This document shows positions 25,482 to 35,580 of a DNA stretch of 64,000 bases, one piece after another (the first letter of the stretch is position 1; every line of letters starts with the position of its first letter). The stretch lies in NCBI RefSeq assembly GCF_034376665.1, contig NZ_JAXMJI010000067.1, positions 54,758-118,757 on the forward strand, written 5' to 3'. A model generated the notes under the pieces. That model saw only the letters and a program-made list of their open reading frames with translations, made no database searches and was not told the origin of the DNA. The stretch is from Allopontixanthobacter sp034376665 (GTDB lineage: Bacteria; Pseudomonadota; Alphaproteobacteria; Sphingomonadales; Sphingomonadaceae). Position numbers and translations under genes: made by a program.

Positions 25482-26760
25482 GTGCCCTGCCAGCCAGTCC
25501 GTTCAACCCCAAGGTGATGCTCGCGCTGGTGCTGTTCGGCGCGCTCGCCTTCTTCGCCACGCTGTATTTCATCGGCACAGGACAGACCGGGGGTGGTAAC
25601 GACGGCGGCGGTCATGCGGTGGGCCGGGGCCTCAACGGCTTTGCCGCGCTTGCCGAATTGCTGGAGGATGACGGTTACGAAATCACTCTGTCACGCAGCC
25701 CCGGTGCGCTGACCGGAGAATCGCTGCTGATCCTCACCCCGCCCGCCTTCATGGAGGCCGGGGATCTGGCCGACGTGATCGAGGATCGACGCCTCGCCGG
25801 ACCCACGTTGGTAATTCTGCCGAAATGGAACGTCGCGGAAATTCCCGATGAATGGGATGTCGAAAAAGACACCGGCTGGGTGCTGCTGAGCGGCGCGAGC
25901 GAGCCCTATTGGCTGGAGGAGCTGCAAGGCGATCTCGCGATGGAAGGCACCGTCAAGCAATTGCCGCAAAGCGGCATGCAATGGCGCGGGCTGGGAATGA
26001 ACGGAAATCTGCCGGATGCGCAAAGCCTGTCGATATCCGGCGAGCGGATCAGGCCGCTGATACGTGATTCCCTTGGCAAAACGCTGGCCGGATATCTCGA
26101 TGACGGCGGCTACTACCCCGATATGGCCGACGCCGCCGGGATTGCGCCAACGGAAAGCGACGACGAGGCTATCCTCGAAAAATGGGGTGTCGTGTTCGTG
26201 GCTGAACCGGACCTGCTCAACAATTACGGCATGGCCGATGCCCGCCGGGCGGAACTGGCCCGCGAAATCGTTGCCCTGACCATGGAATATGGCGAGCTGC
26301 CGATCACCTTCGATCTGACGCAGAGCGGACTCGGCGGCACTCAGAACCTGCTGACGCTGGCGATGAAGCCGCCGTTTCTCGCGGCGACCCTGTGCCTGTT
26401 GATCGCGATGCTGGTGGTCGGATGGCGCGCCTTCCGCCGGTTCGGCCCGCCCGCCAGCGAAGGGCGCGCGATCGCCTTTGGAAAACGCCAACTGGTCGCC
26501 AACAGCGCCGGTCTGATCCAGCGCACGCGGCGGATGCATCTGCTGACGGCCCCCTATGCCGAGATGATGCGTATCCGGATTGCCGCCGCGCTCGGCCTGC
26601 ACCGGGCGGACGATAGCCAGATAGATGCCGCGCTGCACCGCCGCCTGCCCGATGAACCTCCTGTCGGCCACACTCTCGGCCACTTGCGCAAGGCCCGCAC
26701 CCCGCATGACGTTCTGCGCGCGGCCAATGCGCTCCGGTCCCTCGAAAGGAAGCTTTCCCG

Positions 26761-26764
<4 letters not shown>
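25478..26764 (+). CDS. DUF4350-domain membrane protein of the MoxR operon
   Basis: 428 residues. One membrane segment near the N-terminus (about 14-33) and another at about 297-317 enclose a roughly 260-residue extracytoplasmic part. Early in that part is the DUF4350-like stretch GRGLNGFAALAELLEDDGYEI. A cytoplasmic tail follows. Overlaps of 4 bases on both sides link it to its neighbours. Function unknown; the family occurs almost always next to MoxR ATPases. Confidence 0.8.
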
Positions 26765-27723
<959 letters not shown>

Positions 27724-27733
27724 GCCTCGCTGC

Positions 27734-29062
27734 ATGGCGCTGTCGATCCTCCCCACTGCCCGCGCCGCCTGGCTGACGGCCCTGGCCGCGCCGCTCGCGA
27801 TCGTGATCGCGGCCGCCGCGCCGAGCGCATGGGTCCTCGCCCCGGCAGCGGGTGCGGCCCTGCTGGTGCTGGTGCTGCTGGACGGGCTGGTGGCCGGGCG
27901 GATGACCGACTGGAAGCTCGATGTTCCGGCAGACGCCGAAGTCGGCGAACCGCTGACCATCCGGGTGCTCGCGGAATTCGCCGGACGCGCCAGCAATTCG
28001 TCGCCGGAGGTGGCGCTGGAATTCGATCCCCGGCTCGGCCCGGCAGGCACCGCGACCCTGCCGCTCGATTTCGAAGCGGAAACAGCCAGCTGGCAGGGGA
28101 GCGCAATCCTGTCGCCCAATCGCCGCGGTACCGCCCGGATCGGCAAGCTGTGGTTTCGCTGGGCCGGACCGCTGGGCTTGGGCGCGCGGCAGGTACAGCG
28201 TGATGTGGACGAACAAATCCGCATCTGGCCCGATCTTGCCCCCGTCCGTTCGCCCGAATTGCAAAATTATTTGCGCGATGCCCAGTTCGGGCTGATTGCC
28301 CGGCGGATACGCGGCGAAGGCACCCAGTTCGAAGCGCTCAGCGAATACGAACCCGGCATGGACCGCCGCCGGATCGACTGGAAGGCCAGCGCGCGCCACA
28401 CCCGGCTGTACGCGCGAGAGAACGAAAGCGAGCGCAACAACCAGATCGTGTTCGCTTTCGACTGCGGCCAGGCGATGTGCGAACCGGTCGACGGCCTTCC
28501 TCGGATCGACCGTGCGGTAACTGCAGCGCTGACTGCGTCCTATGTCGCGCTGAAAGGCGGCGACCGGGTGGCGCTGTTCGGCTTTGCCCGGCGGCCCGAA
28601 GTGTTCACCCCGTTCGTGGCGGACAGCCGTGCCTTCGCCCGATTGCAGAGCGCAGCGGCTGGCCTCGATTATCACGCCGAAGAACCCAATTTCACCCTCG
28701 CCCTCGCCACTTTGACGGAGCGGCTGAAGCGCCGGTCTCTGGTGATCCTGTTTTCCGATTTCACCGACCCCACGGCGGCGGAAATGATGATCGAAAGCGT
28801 CGGTCGGCTGGTCAAAAAGCATCTTGTCCTGTTCGTGACGATCGAGGATTCCGAAATCGCCGCACTTACCGCCGCCGAGCCCGCCACCCTGAACGATCTG
28901 GCGATGGCCGTAAGCGCCGACACGCTGGCGCGTCAGCGGGCGCTGGTGCTGCAGCGGCTGCGGCAGATGGGCGTGGACATCATCGAAGCCCCATGGGACC
29001 GGATCGGTTATCGCCTGATCGACCGCTATCTAAACATCAAGCGATCGGGAGCCATCGGATGA
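27734..29062 (+). CDS. DUF58-domain protein, MoxR partner
   Basis: 442 residues. Two membrane segments at the N-terminus (about 10-55) anchor a domain with the DUF58 hallmark YEPGMDRRRIDWKASAR near residue 210. A VWA-like part follows, with FAFDCGQAM and LVILFSDFTDP in place of a classical MIDAS DxSxS. It begins 10 bases after moxR and overlaps the SpoIIM-like gene by 4 bases. It is the probable direct partner of the ATPase. Confidence 0.88.
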   Translation: MALSILPTARAAWLTALAAPLAIVIAAAAPSAWVLAPAAGAALLVLVLLDGLVAGRMTDWKLDVPADAEVGEPLTIRVLAEFAGRASNSSPEVALEFDPRLGPAGTATLPLDFEAETASWQGSAILSPNRRGTARIGKLWFRWAGPLGLGARQVQRDVDEQIRIWPDLAPVRSPELQNYLRDAQFGLIARRIRGEGTQFEALSEYEPGMDRRRIDWKASARHTRLYARENESERNNQIVFAFDCGQAMCEPVDGLPRIDRAVTAALTASYVALKGGDRVALFGFARRPEVFTPFVADSRAFARLQSAAAGLDYHAEEPNFTLALATLTERLKRRSLVILFSDFTDPTAAEMMIESVGRLVKKHLVLFVTIEDSEIAALTAAEPATLNDLAMAVSADTLARQRALVLQRLRQMGVDIIEAPWDRIGYRLIDRYLNIKRSGAIG

Positions 29063-30123
29063 AAGCGCCCGCTATCCGCAGCTGGTTCGGGAAGAAAACG
29101 GTCGATGCGCCGCCTGCGATCGAAGCTGCAGCGCTGCGTTCCGACCGCTTCCGGCTGGAGCGCGAGGGCGACTGGACCCGGCTCGAAAGCATCCTCAAGC
29201 GAATGGAAAGCGGGCGGCTGCGCGGATTGCCGGACGAGGATGTGCTGGCCCTGCCGGTGCTTTACCGCACCGCCGCATCCAGCCTCGCGGTGGCGCGCGA
29301 GACATCGCTCGACAAGGCGACGCTGGCCTATCTGGAATCGCTGGTCCAGCGCGCCTGGTTCCAGGTTTATGGTCCCCGCCAAGGCTTCTTCGGCTGGCTT
29401 CGCGGTTTCCTTGGCGGCGGCCTGAGCCGGTCGGTCCGGGAAATCTGGCTCGACATCTGCATCGCGCTGGCAGCGATGATCGCGGGCACCCTCACCGGCT
29501 ATCTGCTCGTGTCGCGTGATCAGGAATGGTATTACCGGCTGGTCCCGAGCCAGTTCATGGATAGCCGCGTTCCCGGTGCCAGCCGTGAAGCGTTGGTGGA
29601 GACACTGGCGATCGAGGATAGCGCGGCGGGCCTGAGCACTTTTGCGGCATCGCTGTTCAGCAACAATGCGGGGGTCTGCATCCTCGCCTTCGCCCTCGGG
29701 TTCGCCTTCGGTGTACCCTCGCTGATGCTGCTGGTGCACAACATGGCCGTGCTCGGGGCGATGTGGTGGCTCTATTCCGAGGCGGGCCTGAGCTATGAGT
29801 TCGGCGCGTGGCTGAGCGTGCACGGCACGACCGAGTTCTCGGCGATCCTGCTGGCGGGCGCAGCAGGGATCCACATCGGTCGTTCGATGGCGTTTCCGGG
29901 CGCGCGCTCAATCATGACCGCAGCGGCGCAGAGCGGTCGGCGCGCTGCGCAGGTCATGACCGGCGTGGTGCTGATGCTGATCCTGGCCGCCGTGCTGGAG
30001 GCATTCCCGCGCCAATTGCTCGGCACCGACGAACGGCTGGCGATTGGCATGACGATGCTGGCGCTGTGGCTGGGGTATTTCTTCGCGTTCCGCCGCAAGC
30101 CCGTCACGGACCAAGCGGCATGA
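29059..30123 (+). CDS. Stage II sporulation protein M-like membrane protein (DUF95)
   Basis: 354 residues. A cytoplasmic N-terminal region of about 130 residues is followed by five or so membrane segments; the stretch TFAASLFSNNAGVCILAFALGF and HGTTEFSAILLAGAAGIHIG are typical of the SpoIIM/DUF95 family. Non-sporulating bacteria carry it in MoxR operons, where its job is unknown. The ATG at 29059 in an ATGA overlap is chosen over an upstream open frame inside the DUF58 gene. Confidence 0.87.
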   Translation: MKAPAIRSWFGKKTVDAPPAIEAAALRSDRFRLEREGDWTRLESILKRMESGRLRGLPDEDVLALPVLYRTAASSLAVARETSLDKATLAYLESLVQRAWFQVYGPRQGFFGWLRGFLGGGLSRSVREIWLDICIALAAMIAGTLTGYLLVSRDQEWYYRLVPSQFMDSRVPGASREALVETLAIEDSAAGLSTFAASLFSNNAGVCILAFALGFAFGVPSLMLLVHNMAVLGAMWWLYSEAGLSYEFGAWLSVHGTTEFSAILLAGAAGIHIGRSMAFPGARSIMTAAAQSGRRAAQVMTGVVLMLILAAVLEAFPRQLLGTDERLAIGMTMLALWLGYFFAFRRKPVTDQAA

Positions 30124-31040
30124 ACCGAGCCCTATCCACCCCGTATGAAGCCGCGAGTGAAAAACGCCGCCGGATCGTGGTGACGCCGGAAGGGATCGCC
30201 CTGCCTTTCATCGTCGGCGCGCGGTCGGCGCGGGCGGGTGCGCTGATCATCGATTATCTGATTATCATCGTGACCGTGATCGTGGTCAGCCTGCTGCTCG
30301 CCTGGACGTTCAGCGGCCTGATCAATCAAATGGACGAGGCCCAGAACCGTGGCGGCGCGGCGGAGTTCATTTTCATCGCCTACATCATTTTCCTGTTCCT
30401 CGCCCGTTACGGCTATTTCCTCAGCTTCGAGATGGGGCCGCGCGGGGCCACCCCGGGCAAGCGGCTGGTCGGCCTCAGAGTCGCCGCGCGCGATGGCGGG
30501 CGGCTGACTGCGGAGGCGGTGATTGCCCGCAATCTGCTGCGCGACATCGAGATTTTCCTGCCGCTGGTGTTTGTCCTGACTGCCCCTAGCGGCGAGGGCG
30601 GTCCGGCGGGGATTGCCGCGATGGTGTGGTTCCTGGTGTTCATGCTGTTCGCGGTGTTCAACCGCGATGCGATGCGGGCGGGCGACCTGGTGGCGGGAAC
30701 CTGGGTGGTCGAAGCGCCGCGCCGGGCCCTCGCCGCAGCCCTGTCCACCGAAGGCGCCGCCCGAATGGGGTCAAGCGCGATCACCGGCGCCGAGTACAAA
30801 TTCGGCGACGAGGAACTGGCGGTTTACGGCGAATATGAATTGCAGACGCTGGAAAGGGTGCTGCGCGAAGGCAAACCCGAGGCCATTCAGGCGGTGGCCG
30901 AAACTATCTGCCGCAAGATCGGCTGGAATCCCGGCGCTGGCGACGAGCGCGCGTTCCTCGAAGCGTTCTACGCCCAATTGCGCGCCCGGCTGGAAGGGGG
31001 CATGCGCTTCGGCAGGCGGAAAGCGGACAAGTTTTCCTGA
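30120..31040 (+). CDS. RDD-family membrane protein
   Basis: 306 residues. The RDD domain shows ARSARAGALIIDYLIII, the loop GPRGATPGKRLVGLRV and FNRDAMRAGDLVAGTWVV, with four likely membrane segments. A soluble C-terminal extension of about 90 residues follows (from about 215) and is not part of the usual RDD domain. The ATG overlaps the preceding stop. It is the last gene of the MoxR operon. Confidence 0.87.
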   Translation: MNRALSTPYEAASEKRRRIVVTPEGIALPFIVGARSARAGALIIDYLIIIVTVIVVSLLLAWTFSGLINQMDEAQNRGGAAEFIFIAYIIFLFLARYGYFLSFEMGPRGATPGKRLVGLRVAARDGGRLTAEAVIARNLLRDIEIFLPLVFVLTAPSGEGGPAGIAAMVWFLVFMLFAVFNRDAMRAGDLVAGTWVVEAPRRALAAALSTEGAARMGSSAITGAEYKFGDEELAVYGEYELQTLERVLREGKPEAIQAVAETICRKIGWNPGAGDERAFLEAFYAQLRARLEGGMRFGRRKADKFS

Positions 31041-31093
31041 TCGGTAATTTTTCTGATCGAGGGATGGCGATGGTCGGCGCCGGGCCGCGCAGA

Positions 31094-32095
31094 TCAATCC
31101 CTGAAAATGGCGACTTCGTTCAGTCCGTTGCTGTCCGCCCGGCCGCGGTACATTCCGGCCGTGTTGAACGAAAACACCGCTTCGCCCTCGGGGGTGACGA
31201 GGATCACGCCGCCATCGCCGCCCAGTTCCTTGACCTCGGCCATGACTGCGTCGGCAGCGCTTTGCGCGGCCTCCCCGGCGATCCGCATCCGGGCACAGAT
31301 TTCATGCGCCACGCCCACGCGGATGAAATACTCGCCTGCCCCGGTGGCGGAAACGGCGCACACCCGGTCATCGGCATAGGTGCCCGCGCCAATTATCGGC
31401 GCATCCCCGATCCGGCCCCAGCGTTTGCCGGTCAACCCGCCAGTAGAGGTGCCAGCGGCGAGATGCCCCTGGCTGTCCAGCGCCACCGCGCCGACGGTCC
31501 CGAACTTGTGATCGACGTCCATGGCAGAAAGTTGCTCCGCCTTCAGCCGCTCCAGCGCCTCCCGCCGGGCCTCGGTCGCGAACCATTCGGGCGGCATTGT
31601 CTCCAGACCCTTGTCGCCGGCGAATTCCTCCGCTCCCGCTCCGCTCAGAAATACGTGCCGCCCATCTTGCCGGACCGCGTCGGCCAGCACGATCGGGTTC
31701 CGCACGCTGGTAACACCGGTAACCGCACCGGCGGACCTGTCGCGCCCGTCCATAATGGCGGCATCCAGTTCGTTGGCACCTTCCCAGGTAAACACCGCGC
31801 CTCGCCCGGCGTTGAATTTGGGATCGTCCTCCAAAATGACGATCGCGGCGCGCACCGCTTCCAACGCGCTGCCACCGCCATCAAGCACCGCGCTGCCGGC
31901 ATCGAGCGCGGCCTGGAGTGCAGCTTTGTAGTCCGCCTGCTGCTGCTCCGTCATCCGGTCCGGGTCCATCGTTCCCGCCCCGCCGTGAATCGCAAAGGTC
32001 CAGCCCGGCGATGTGCCGGTGCTTTCCTGCGCCAGAGCTGACGCGGGGATGATCATGGCGGCGATCAGGGCGAAGCGGGTCAGGGTGCGGTTCAT
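31094..32095 (-). CDS. Isoaspartyl peptidase/L-asparaginase, exported (Ntn hydrolase)
   Basis: 333 residues. A signal peptide (residues 1-22, ending ASALAQ) precedes the Ntn-hydrolase chain. FAIHGGAGTM starts the alpha chain, and GTVGAVALD holds the Gly-Thr bond cut in autoprocessing, making Thr the N-terminal nucleophile of the beta chain. GTSTGGLTGKRWGRIGDAPIIGAGTYAD follows. It would remove isoaspartyl residues from peptides in the periplasm. The ATG at 32095 is chosen because the signal peptide starts there. Confidence 0.92.
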   Translation of the reverse strand: MNRTLTRFALIAAMIIPASALAQESTGTSPGWTFAIHGGAGTMDPDRMTEQQQADYKAALQAALDAGSAVLDGGGSALEAVRAAIVILEDDPKFNAGRGAVFTWEGANELDAAIMDGRDRSAGAVTGVTSVRNPIVLADAVRQDGRHVFLSGAGAEEFAGDKGLETMPPEWFATEARREALERLKAEQLSAMDVDHKFGTVGAVALDSQGHLAAGTSTGGLTGKRWGRIGDAPIIGAGTYADDRVCAVSATGAGEYFIRVGVAHEICARMRIAGEAAQSAADAVMAEVKELGGDGGVILVTPEGEAVFSFNTAGMYRGRADSNGLNEVAIFRD

Positions 32096-32199
32096 GCCGC
32101 TGTAGCTAACACACAATTTCGCCGCGCAAAGCCCCAATCGTCCTGGCGCAGCGATGGGCCTTCAATCGCAGGGATAATGGCTGTAGAGCGCGCGGGACC

Positions 32200-32715
32200 A
32201 TGATTCTGCGCCCCGCCTCGCCCGACGACGTTGCCGCGCTGGCGGCACTTGGCCGGACCAGTTTCTGCGCCGCGTTCGAAGATCTGTACCAGCCCGACGA
32301 TCTGGCGGTATTCCTCGAGCAAGCCTATTCCGAACCCGCCGTGGAGGCTGAAATTGCCGCACCGGAATATATCCACCGGCTGGCGGAGGATGCGGGCGGG
32401 CTCATCGGATATTGCAAGCTCCGCTATCCCAGCGCGTATGCCGGGTATTCCGATGCGAAAAACCCGATCGCGCTCGGCCAATTGTACACTGCCCCGGGCA
32501 GGACCGGATCAGGGATTGGCGCGGCGCTGATGGATTGGGCGCTTGCCGAAGCCCGCGAGCGCGGCTGCGACGCGATTCAACTGTCCGTCTACAGCGAAAA
32601 CTTTGGCGGCCAGCGGTTCTACCACCGCTACGGATTTTCCAAGATCGCCGACATCGGATTCTGGGTCGGGAAGCAGCGCGACGCGGAGTTTCTCTATGAG
32701 CTGCGGCTGGATTGA
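32200..32715 (+). CDS. GNAT-family N-acetyltransferase
   Basis: 171 residues. The acetyl-CoA loop is LGQLYTAPGRTGSGIGAALM, followed by ENFGGQRFYHRYGFSKI, the usual beta6-beta7 region. The substrate cannot be told. It stands between the divergent peptidase gene and the DUF2282 gene, which has its own promoter. Confidence 0.87.
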   Translation: MILRPASPDDVAALAALGRTSFCAAFEDLYQPDDLAVFLEQAYSEPAVEAEIAAPEYIHRLAEDAGGLIGYCKLRYPSAYAGYSDAKNPIALGQLYTAPGRTGSGIGAALMDWALAEARERGCDAIQLSVYSENFGGQRFYHRYGFSKIADIGFWVGKQRDAEFLYELRLD

Positions 32716-32734
32716 AGCGGATTACCGAAGCGTT

Positions 32735-32760
32735 GTAACCTTTGGAAAAAACCTCCCGAA
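32735..32760 (+). promoter_or_regulatory. ECF sigma-F-type promoter of the bufferin-like gene
   Basis: GTAACC, then exactly 16 bases, then CGAA. This equals the GTAACC-N16-CGAA consensus remembered for Caulobacter sigma-F, an ECF factor of heavy-metal response whose regulon includes a DUF2282 gene. It would start transcription about 80 bases before the DUF2282 ATG. No sigma-F gene is in the window. Confidence 0.6.
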
Positions 32761-32793
32761 CACCCAAGCAGTCCCGGTGGGAACGCCGGAACT

Positions 32794-32820
32794 GCACCGG
32801 CCGGACCGAGCGGTCGGTGC
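32794..32820 (+). promoter_or_regulatory. Leader hairpin before the DUF2282 gene
   Basis: GCACCGGCC and GGTCGGTGC form a 9-bp stem with one G-U pair and a 9-base loop, ending 29 bases before the ATG. It could affect translation or stability of the message; role inferred. Confidence 0.4.
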
Positions 32821-32849
32821 CCCTGAACCTCAACCGCTGGAGAAAGACC

Positions 32850-33134
32850 ATGAACACGAAATCCATCAGCCGCTTTGCCGGTATCGCCCTGGCCGCCGGG
32901 ATTGCCGCCGGCATGGCGACAACCCCGGTAGCTGCGCAGAAAGCAGACAAGGAAAAATGCTACGGCGTCGCCAAGGCAGGCAAGAACGATTGCGCCGCAG
33001 GACCGGGCACGAGCTGCGCCGGAACCTCGACCACCGATTATCAGGGCAACGCCTGGAAGCTGGTCGACAAGGGAACCTGCACCAAGATCGAAACGCCCAA
33101 GGGCAAGGGTTCGCTGAAGCCGATCAAACGCTGA
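32850..33134 (+). CDS. DUF2282 (bufferin-1-like) exported peptide precursor
   Basis: 94 residues: signal peptide 1-30 (PVAAQ), then a small core with Cys37, Cys48, Cys56 and Cys77 in the DUF2282 order, including KCYGVAKAGKNDCAAG. DUF2282 precursors (BufA1) are RiPPs whose cysteines are modified by a DUF692 (MNIO) enzyme with its partner and then bind copper. Here no DUF692, DUF2063 or DoxX gene is adjacent, so maturation must occur in trans or not at all. GGAGAAAG precedes the ATG. An ECF-type promoter lies upstream. Confidence 0.85.
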   Translation: MNTKSISRFAGIALAAGIAAGMATTPVAAQKADKEKCYGVAKAGKNDCAAGPGTSCAGTSTTDYQGNAWKLVDKGTCTKIETPKGKGSLKPIKR

Positions 33135-33213
33135 TCCCGTGATTGCGGGCCGGGGAACGCGTGGGTGCAAACGCGTTGCTACCATAATCATGCACCCGGC
33201 CTGCAACCCGGCC

Positions 33214-34224
33214 CTATAACCACTTCCACTTCCAGAACAGAAACAGCTGCACCGCGAAAACGCCGAGGCACAGCCCGACCACGATCCAGAACGCGTGGTC
33301 GCTCGCGACCCCCGGCATACCCCCGACATTGATCCCGAGCAGGCCGGTGACGAAGCTCAGCGGCAGGAAAACCGCCGCGACAATTGTCAGCAGGTAGTTC
33401 GTCCGGTTCGACCGCGCGAGTGCCCGGGCGCGCAATTCGTCCTGCATCACCATCGCGCTTTCCTTGCTGATGTTGATATCGTCGAGATAGCGCCGCAGGC
33501 GTTCGATCGTTTCGGTAATTTCGCGCCGGTCATGCTCCTCGAACCATTCGGGCGCATCGCGGGCAATCGATTCGAGCGCTTCGTGCTGCGGGCCCATGTG
33601 GCGCTGCAGCCCAAGGCAATTGCGGCGGATAATGGCGATTTCTTCCAGCACCCGCTCCGCAGTGTCGCCGCCGTCGGCTTCTTCCAGCGCATCGATGTGG
33701 TCGTTCATGTCGACGATCGACCGGTTCATCCGCATGATCATATGTTCGATGAGCGATGTAACCAACGCACCCGCATCACCGGGTCCGGTCCCCCCATCGA
33801 TCAGTGCCAGCGTATCGCGGGGCGTCTGCAGCGGGTTACGGCGCAGGCTGATCACCCGCTTGCCATCCGACCACAGCTGCATGGACACCATGTCCTCCGG
33901 CTGGGCACCGGGATTGGAGTTGATCCCCCGCAAGGTCGCAACCAGCGTGTCCCCTTCGCGAAAGGCGCGCGGCCGGGTGTCGTGACTGACCAGCAGTTCC
34001 GCGGTCGTGCGGGGAATGGCGAGTTCGCTCTGCAGCAATTCGCTAACCCCCGGGCGGGTGCGATCGAGATGCACCCACAGGACCTCGCCCGGTGCCCCCG
34101 GCTTCCAATCGAGCGCCTCGGTCCAGTCGATCGGCCGTCCCCCGCCCTTCCCGTCCAGCACCCTGCCGAACAGCAAGGGGGTGGGACCATCTCCGTCGTC
34201 AGTCAGGAATACACTTTCAGGCAT
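33214..34224 (-). CDS. zntB: CorA-family transporter, ZntB-like
   Basis: 336 residues. A long cytoplasmic N-terminal domain with an extended helix (about 150-265) leads to two C-terminal membrane segments. The signature after the first is GINVGGMPG in place of CorA's GMN, as in ZntB zinc transporters. The C-terminus FLFWKWKWL is basic as in the family. Zinc is the likely ion; magnesium or another divalent metal is possible. Confidence 0.83.
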   Translation of the reverse strand: MPESVFLTDDGDGPTPLLFGRVLDGKGGGRPIDWTEALDWKPGAPGEVLWVHLDRTRPGVSELLQSELAIPRTTAELLVSHDTRPRAFREGDTLVATLRGINSNPGAQPEDMVSMQLWSDGKRVISLRRNPLQTPRDTLALIDGGTGPGDAGALVTSLIEHMIMRMNRSIVDMNDHIDALEEADGGDTAERVLEEIAIIRRNCLGLQRHMGPQHEALESIARDAPEWFEEHDRREITETIERLRRYLDDINISKESAMVMQDELRARALARSNRTNYLLTIVAAVFLPLSFVTGLLGINVGGMPGVASDHAFWIVVGLCLGVFAVQLFLFWKWKWL

Positions 34225-34260
34225 GGGGCCTTGTCGCGGATTACCGTCTCCCAGACAATG

Positions 34261-34315
34261 CCGATTTGTGCTGGGCCGATTTGTGCTGGGCCGATTTGGG
34301 CTGGGCCGATTTCCA
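34261..34315 (+). repeat. 15-bp tandem repeat before ispG
   Basis: CCGATTTGTGCTGGG occurs twice exactly, a third copy has one change (G for T at position 9), and a fourth begins (CCGATTT). The array lies between the divergent zntB and ispG genes, 84 bases before the ispG ATG. Copy number may vary between strains and could change promoter spacing. Confidence 0.85.
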
Positions 34316-34398
34316 CCGGTCGTTTGCCGGGTTCGGAGCGAAAGGCGGGCCGCGAACTTGGTCTTTCACCTGAAACCCGTTCACTCTATAAGGCGCAC

Positions 34399-35535
34399 AT
34401 GTCATCCATCAGACCATGGCGCGATATCGAACGCCGCAAGAGCCGCCAGATCATGGTGGGCAATACCCCCGTTGGCGGCGATGCGCCGATCACGGTGCAG
34501 ACCATGACCAACACGCTGACCTCCGACGCGGCGGCCACCATCGAGCAGATTCGCCGCTGCGAAGATGCCGGGGCTGACATCGTCCGGGTGTCCTGTCCCG
34601 ACGTCGAAAGCACCGCTGCGCTGGGCCGGATCGTCAAGGCGGCGCGGATTCCGATCGTGGCGGATATCCATTTCCATTACAAACGCGCTCTGGAGGCTGC
34701 CGATGCCGGCGCCGCCTGCCTGCGGATCAATCCGGGCAATATCGGTTCGAGCGAGCGGGTGGCCGAAGTGGTCCGCGCAGCCAAGGCCAATGGCTGCGCC
34801 ATCCGCATCGGGGTCAACGCCGGCAGCCTGGAGAAGGACCTGCTCGAAAAATACGGCGAGCCCTGCCCCGAAGCACTGGTGGAAAGCGCGCTCGACCATA
34901 TCAAACTGCTGCAGGATCACGATTTCCACGAATACAAGGTCGCCGTGAAAGCCAGCGACGTGTTTCTGGCAGTCGCGGCCTATCAGCAGCTGGCCGACGC
35001 GGTCGATTGCCCGCTGCATCTGGGCATTACCGAGGCCGGCGGACTGATCGGCGGGACGGTCAAATCCTCCATCGGCATGGGCAATCTGCTGTGGGCCGGG
35101 ATCGGCGACACGATCCGGGTCTCGCTGTCCGCCGAACCGGAGGAAGAAGTCCGCGTCGGCTTCGAAATGCTGAAGGCGCTGGGCCTCAGGACCCGCGGTG
35201 TGCGGGTGGTTTCCTGCCCGTCCTGCGCGCGGCAGGGGTTCGACGTGATCCGCACGGTGCAGGCGCTCGAAGAACGGCTGCAGCATATCAAGACGCCGCT
35301 TTCGCTGTCGGTACTCGGTTGCGTGGTCAACGGCCCGGGCGAAGCGCGCGAAACCGACATCGGCATCACCGGCGGCGGAAACGGCAAGCACATGGTTTAT
35401 CTGTCGGGGGTAACCGACCATCATGTGCAGTCCAGTCTGATGCTCGATCACATCGTCGAACTGGTCGAGGCCAAGGCAGCGGAAATCGAAGCCGGGATGA
35501 CCGACGCCGGCAATCTGACCGAGGCCGCCGAGTAA
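34399..35535 (+). CDS. ispG: 4-hydroxy-3-methylbut-2-en-1-yl diphosphate synthase (IspG/GcpE)
   Basis: 378 residues. It converts MEcPP to HMBPP in the MEP isoprenoid pathway using a [4Fe-4S] cluster. The TIM-barrel part starts with SRQIMVGNTPVGGDAPITVQ, and the cluster ligands are in CPSCARQGFD and CVVNGPGEA, with the following ETDIG carrying a conserved acid. The ATG at 34399 gives the family length; a weak AAGG lies before it. The promoter region holds the 15-bp repeats. Confidence 0.95.
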   Translation: MSSIRPWRDIERRKSRQIMVGNTPVGGDAPITVQTMTNTLTSDAAATIEQIRRCEDAGADIVRVSCPDVESTAALGRIVKAARIPIVADIHFHYKRALEAADAGAACLRINPGNIGSSERVAEVVRAAKANGCAIRIGVNAGSLEKDLLEKYGEPCPEALVESALDHIKLLQDHDFHEYKVAVKASDVFLAVAAYQQLADAVDCPLHLGITEAGGLIGGTVKSSIGMGNLLWAGIGDTIRVSLSAEPEEEVRVGFEMLKALGLRTRGVRVVSCPSCARQGFDVIRTVQALEERLQHIKTPLSLSVLGCVVNGPGEARETDIGITGGGNGKHMVYLSGVTDHHVQSSLMLDHIVELVEAKAAEIEAGMTDAGNLTEAAE

Positions 35536-35580
35536 TCCGGCACAAAACAACCCCCGAAAACCATAATACCAAGAGGGAAT

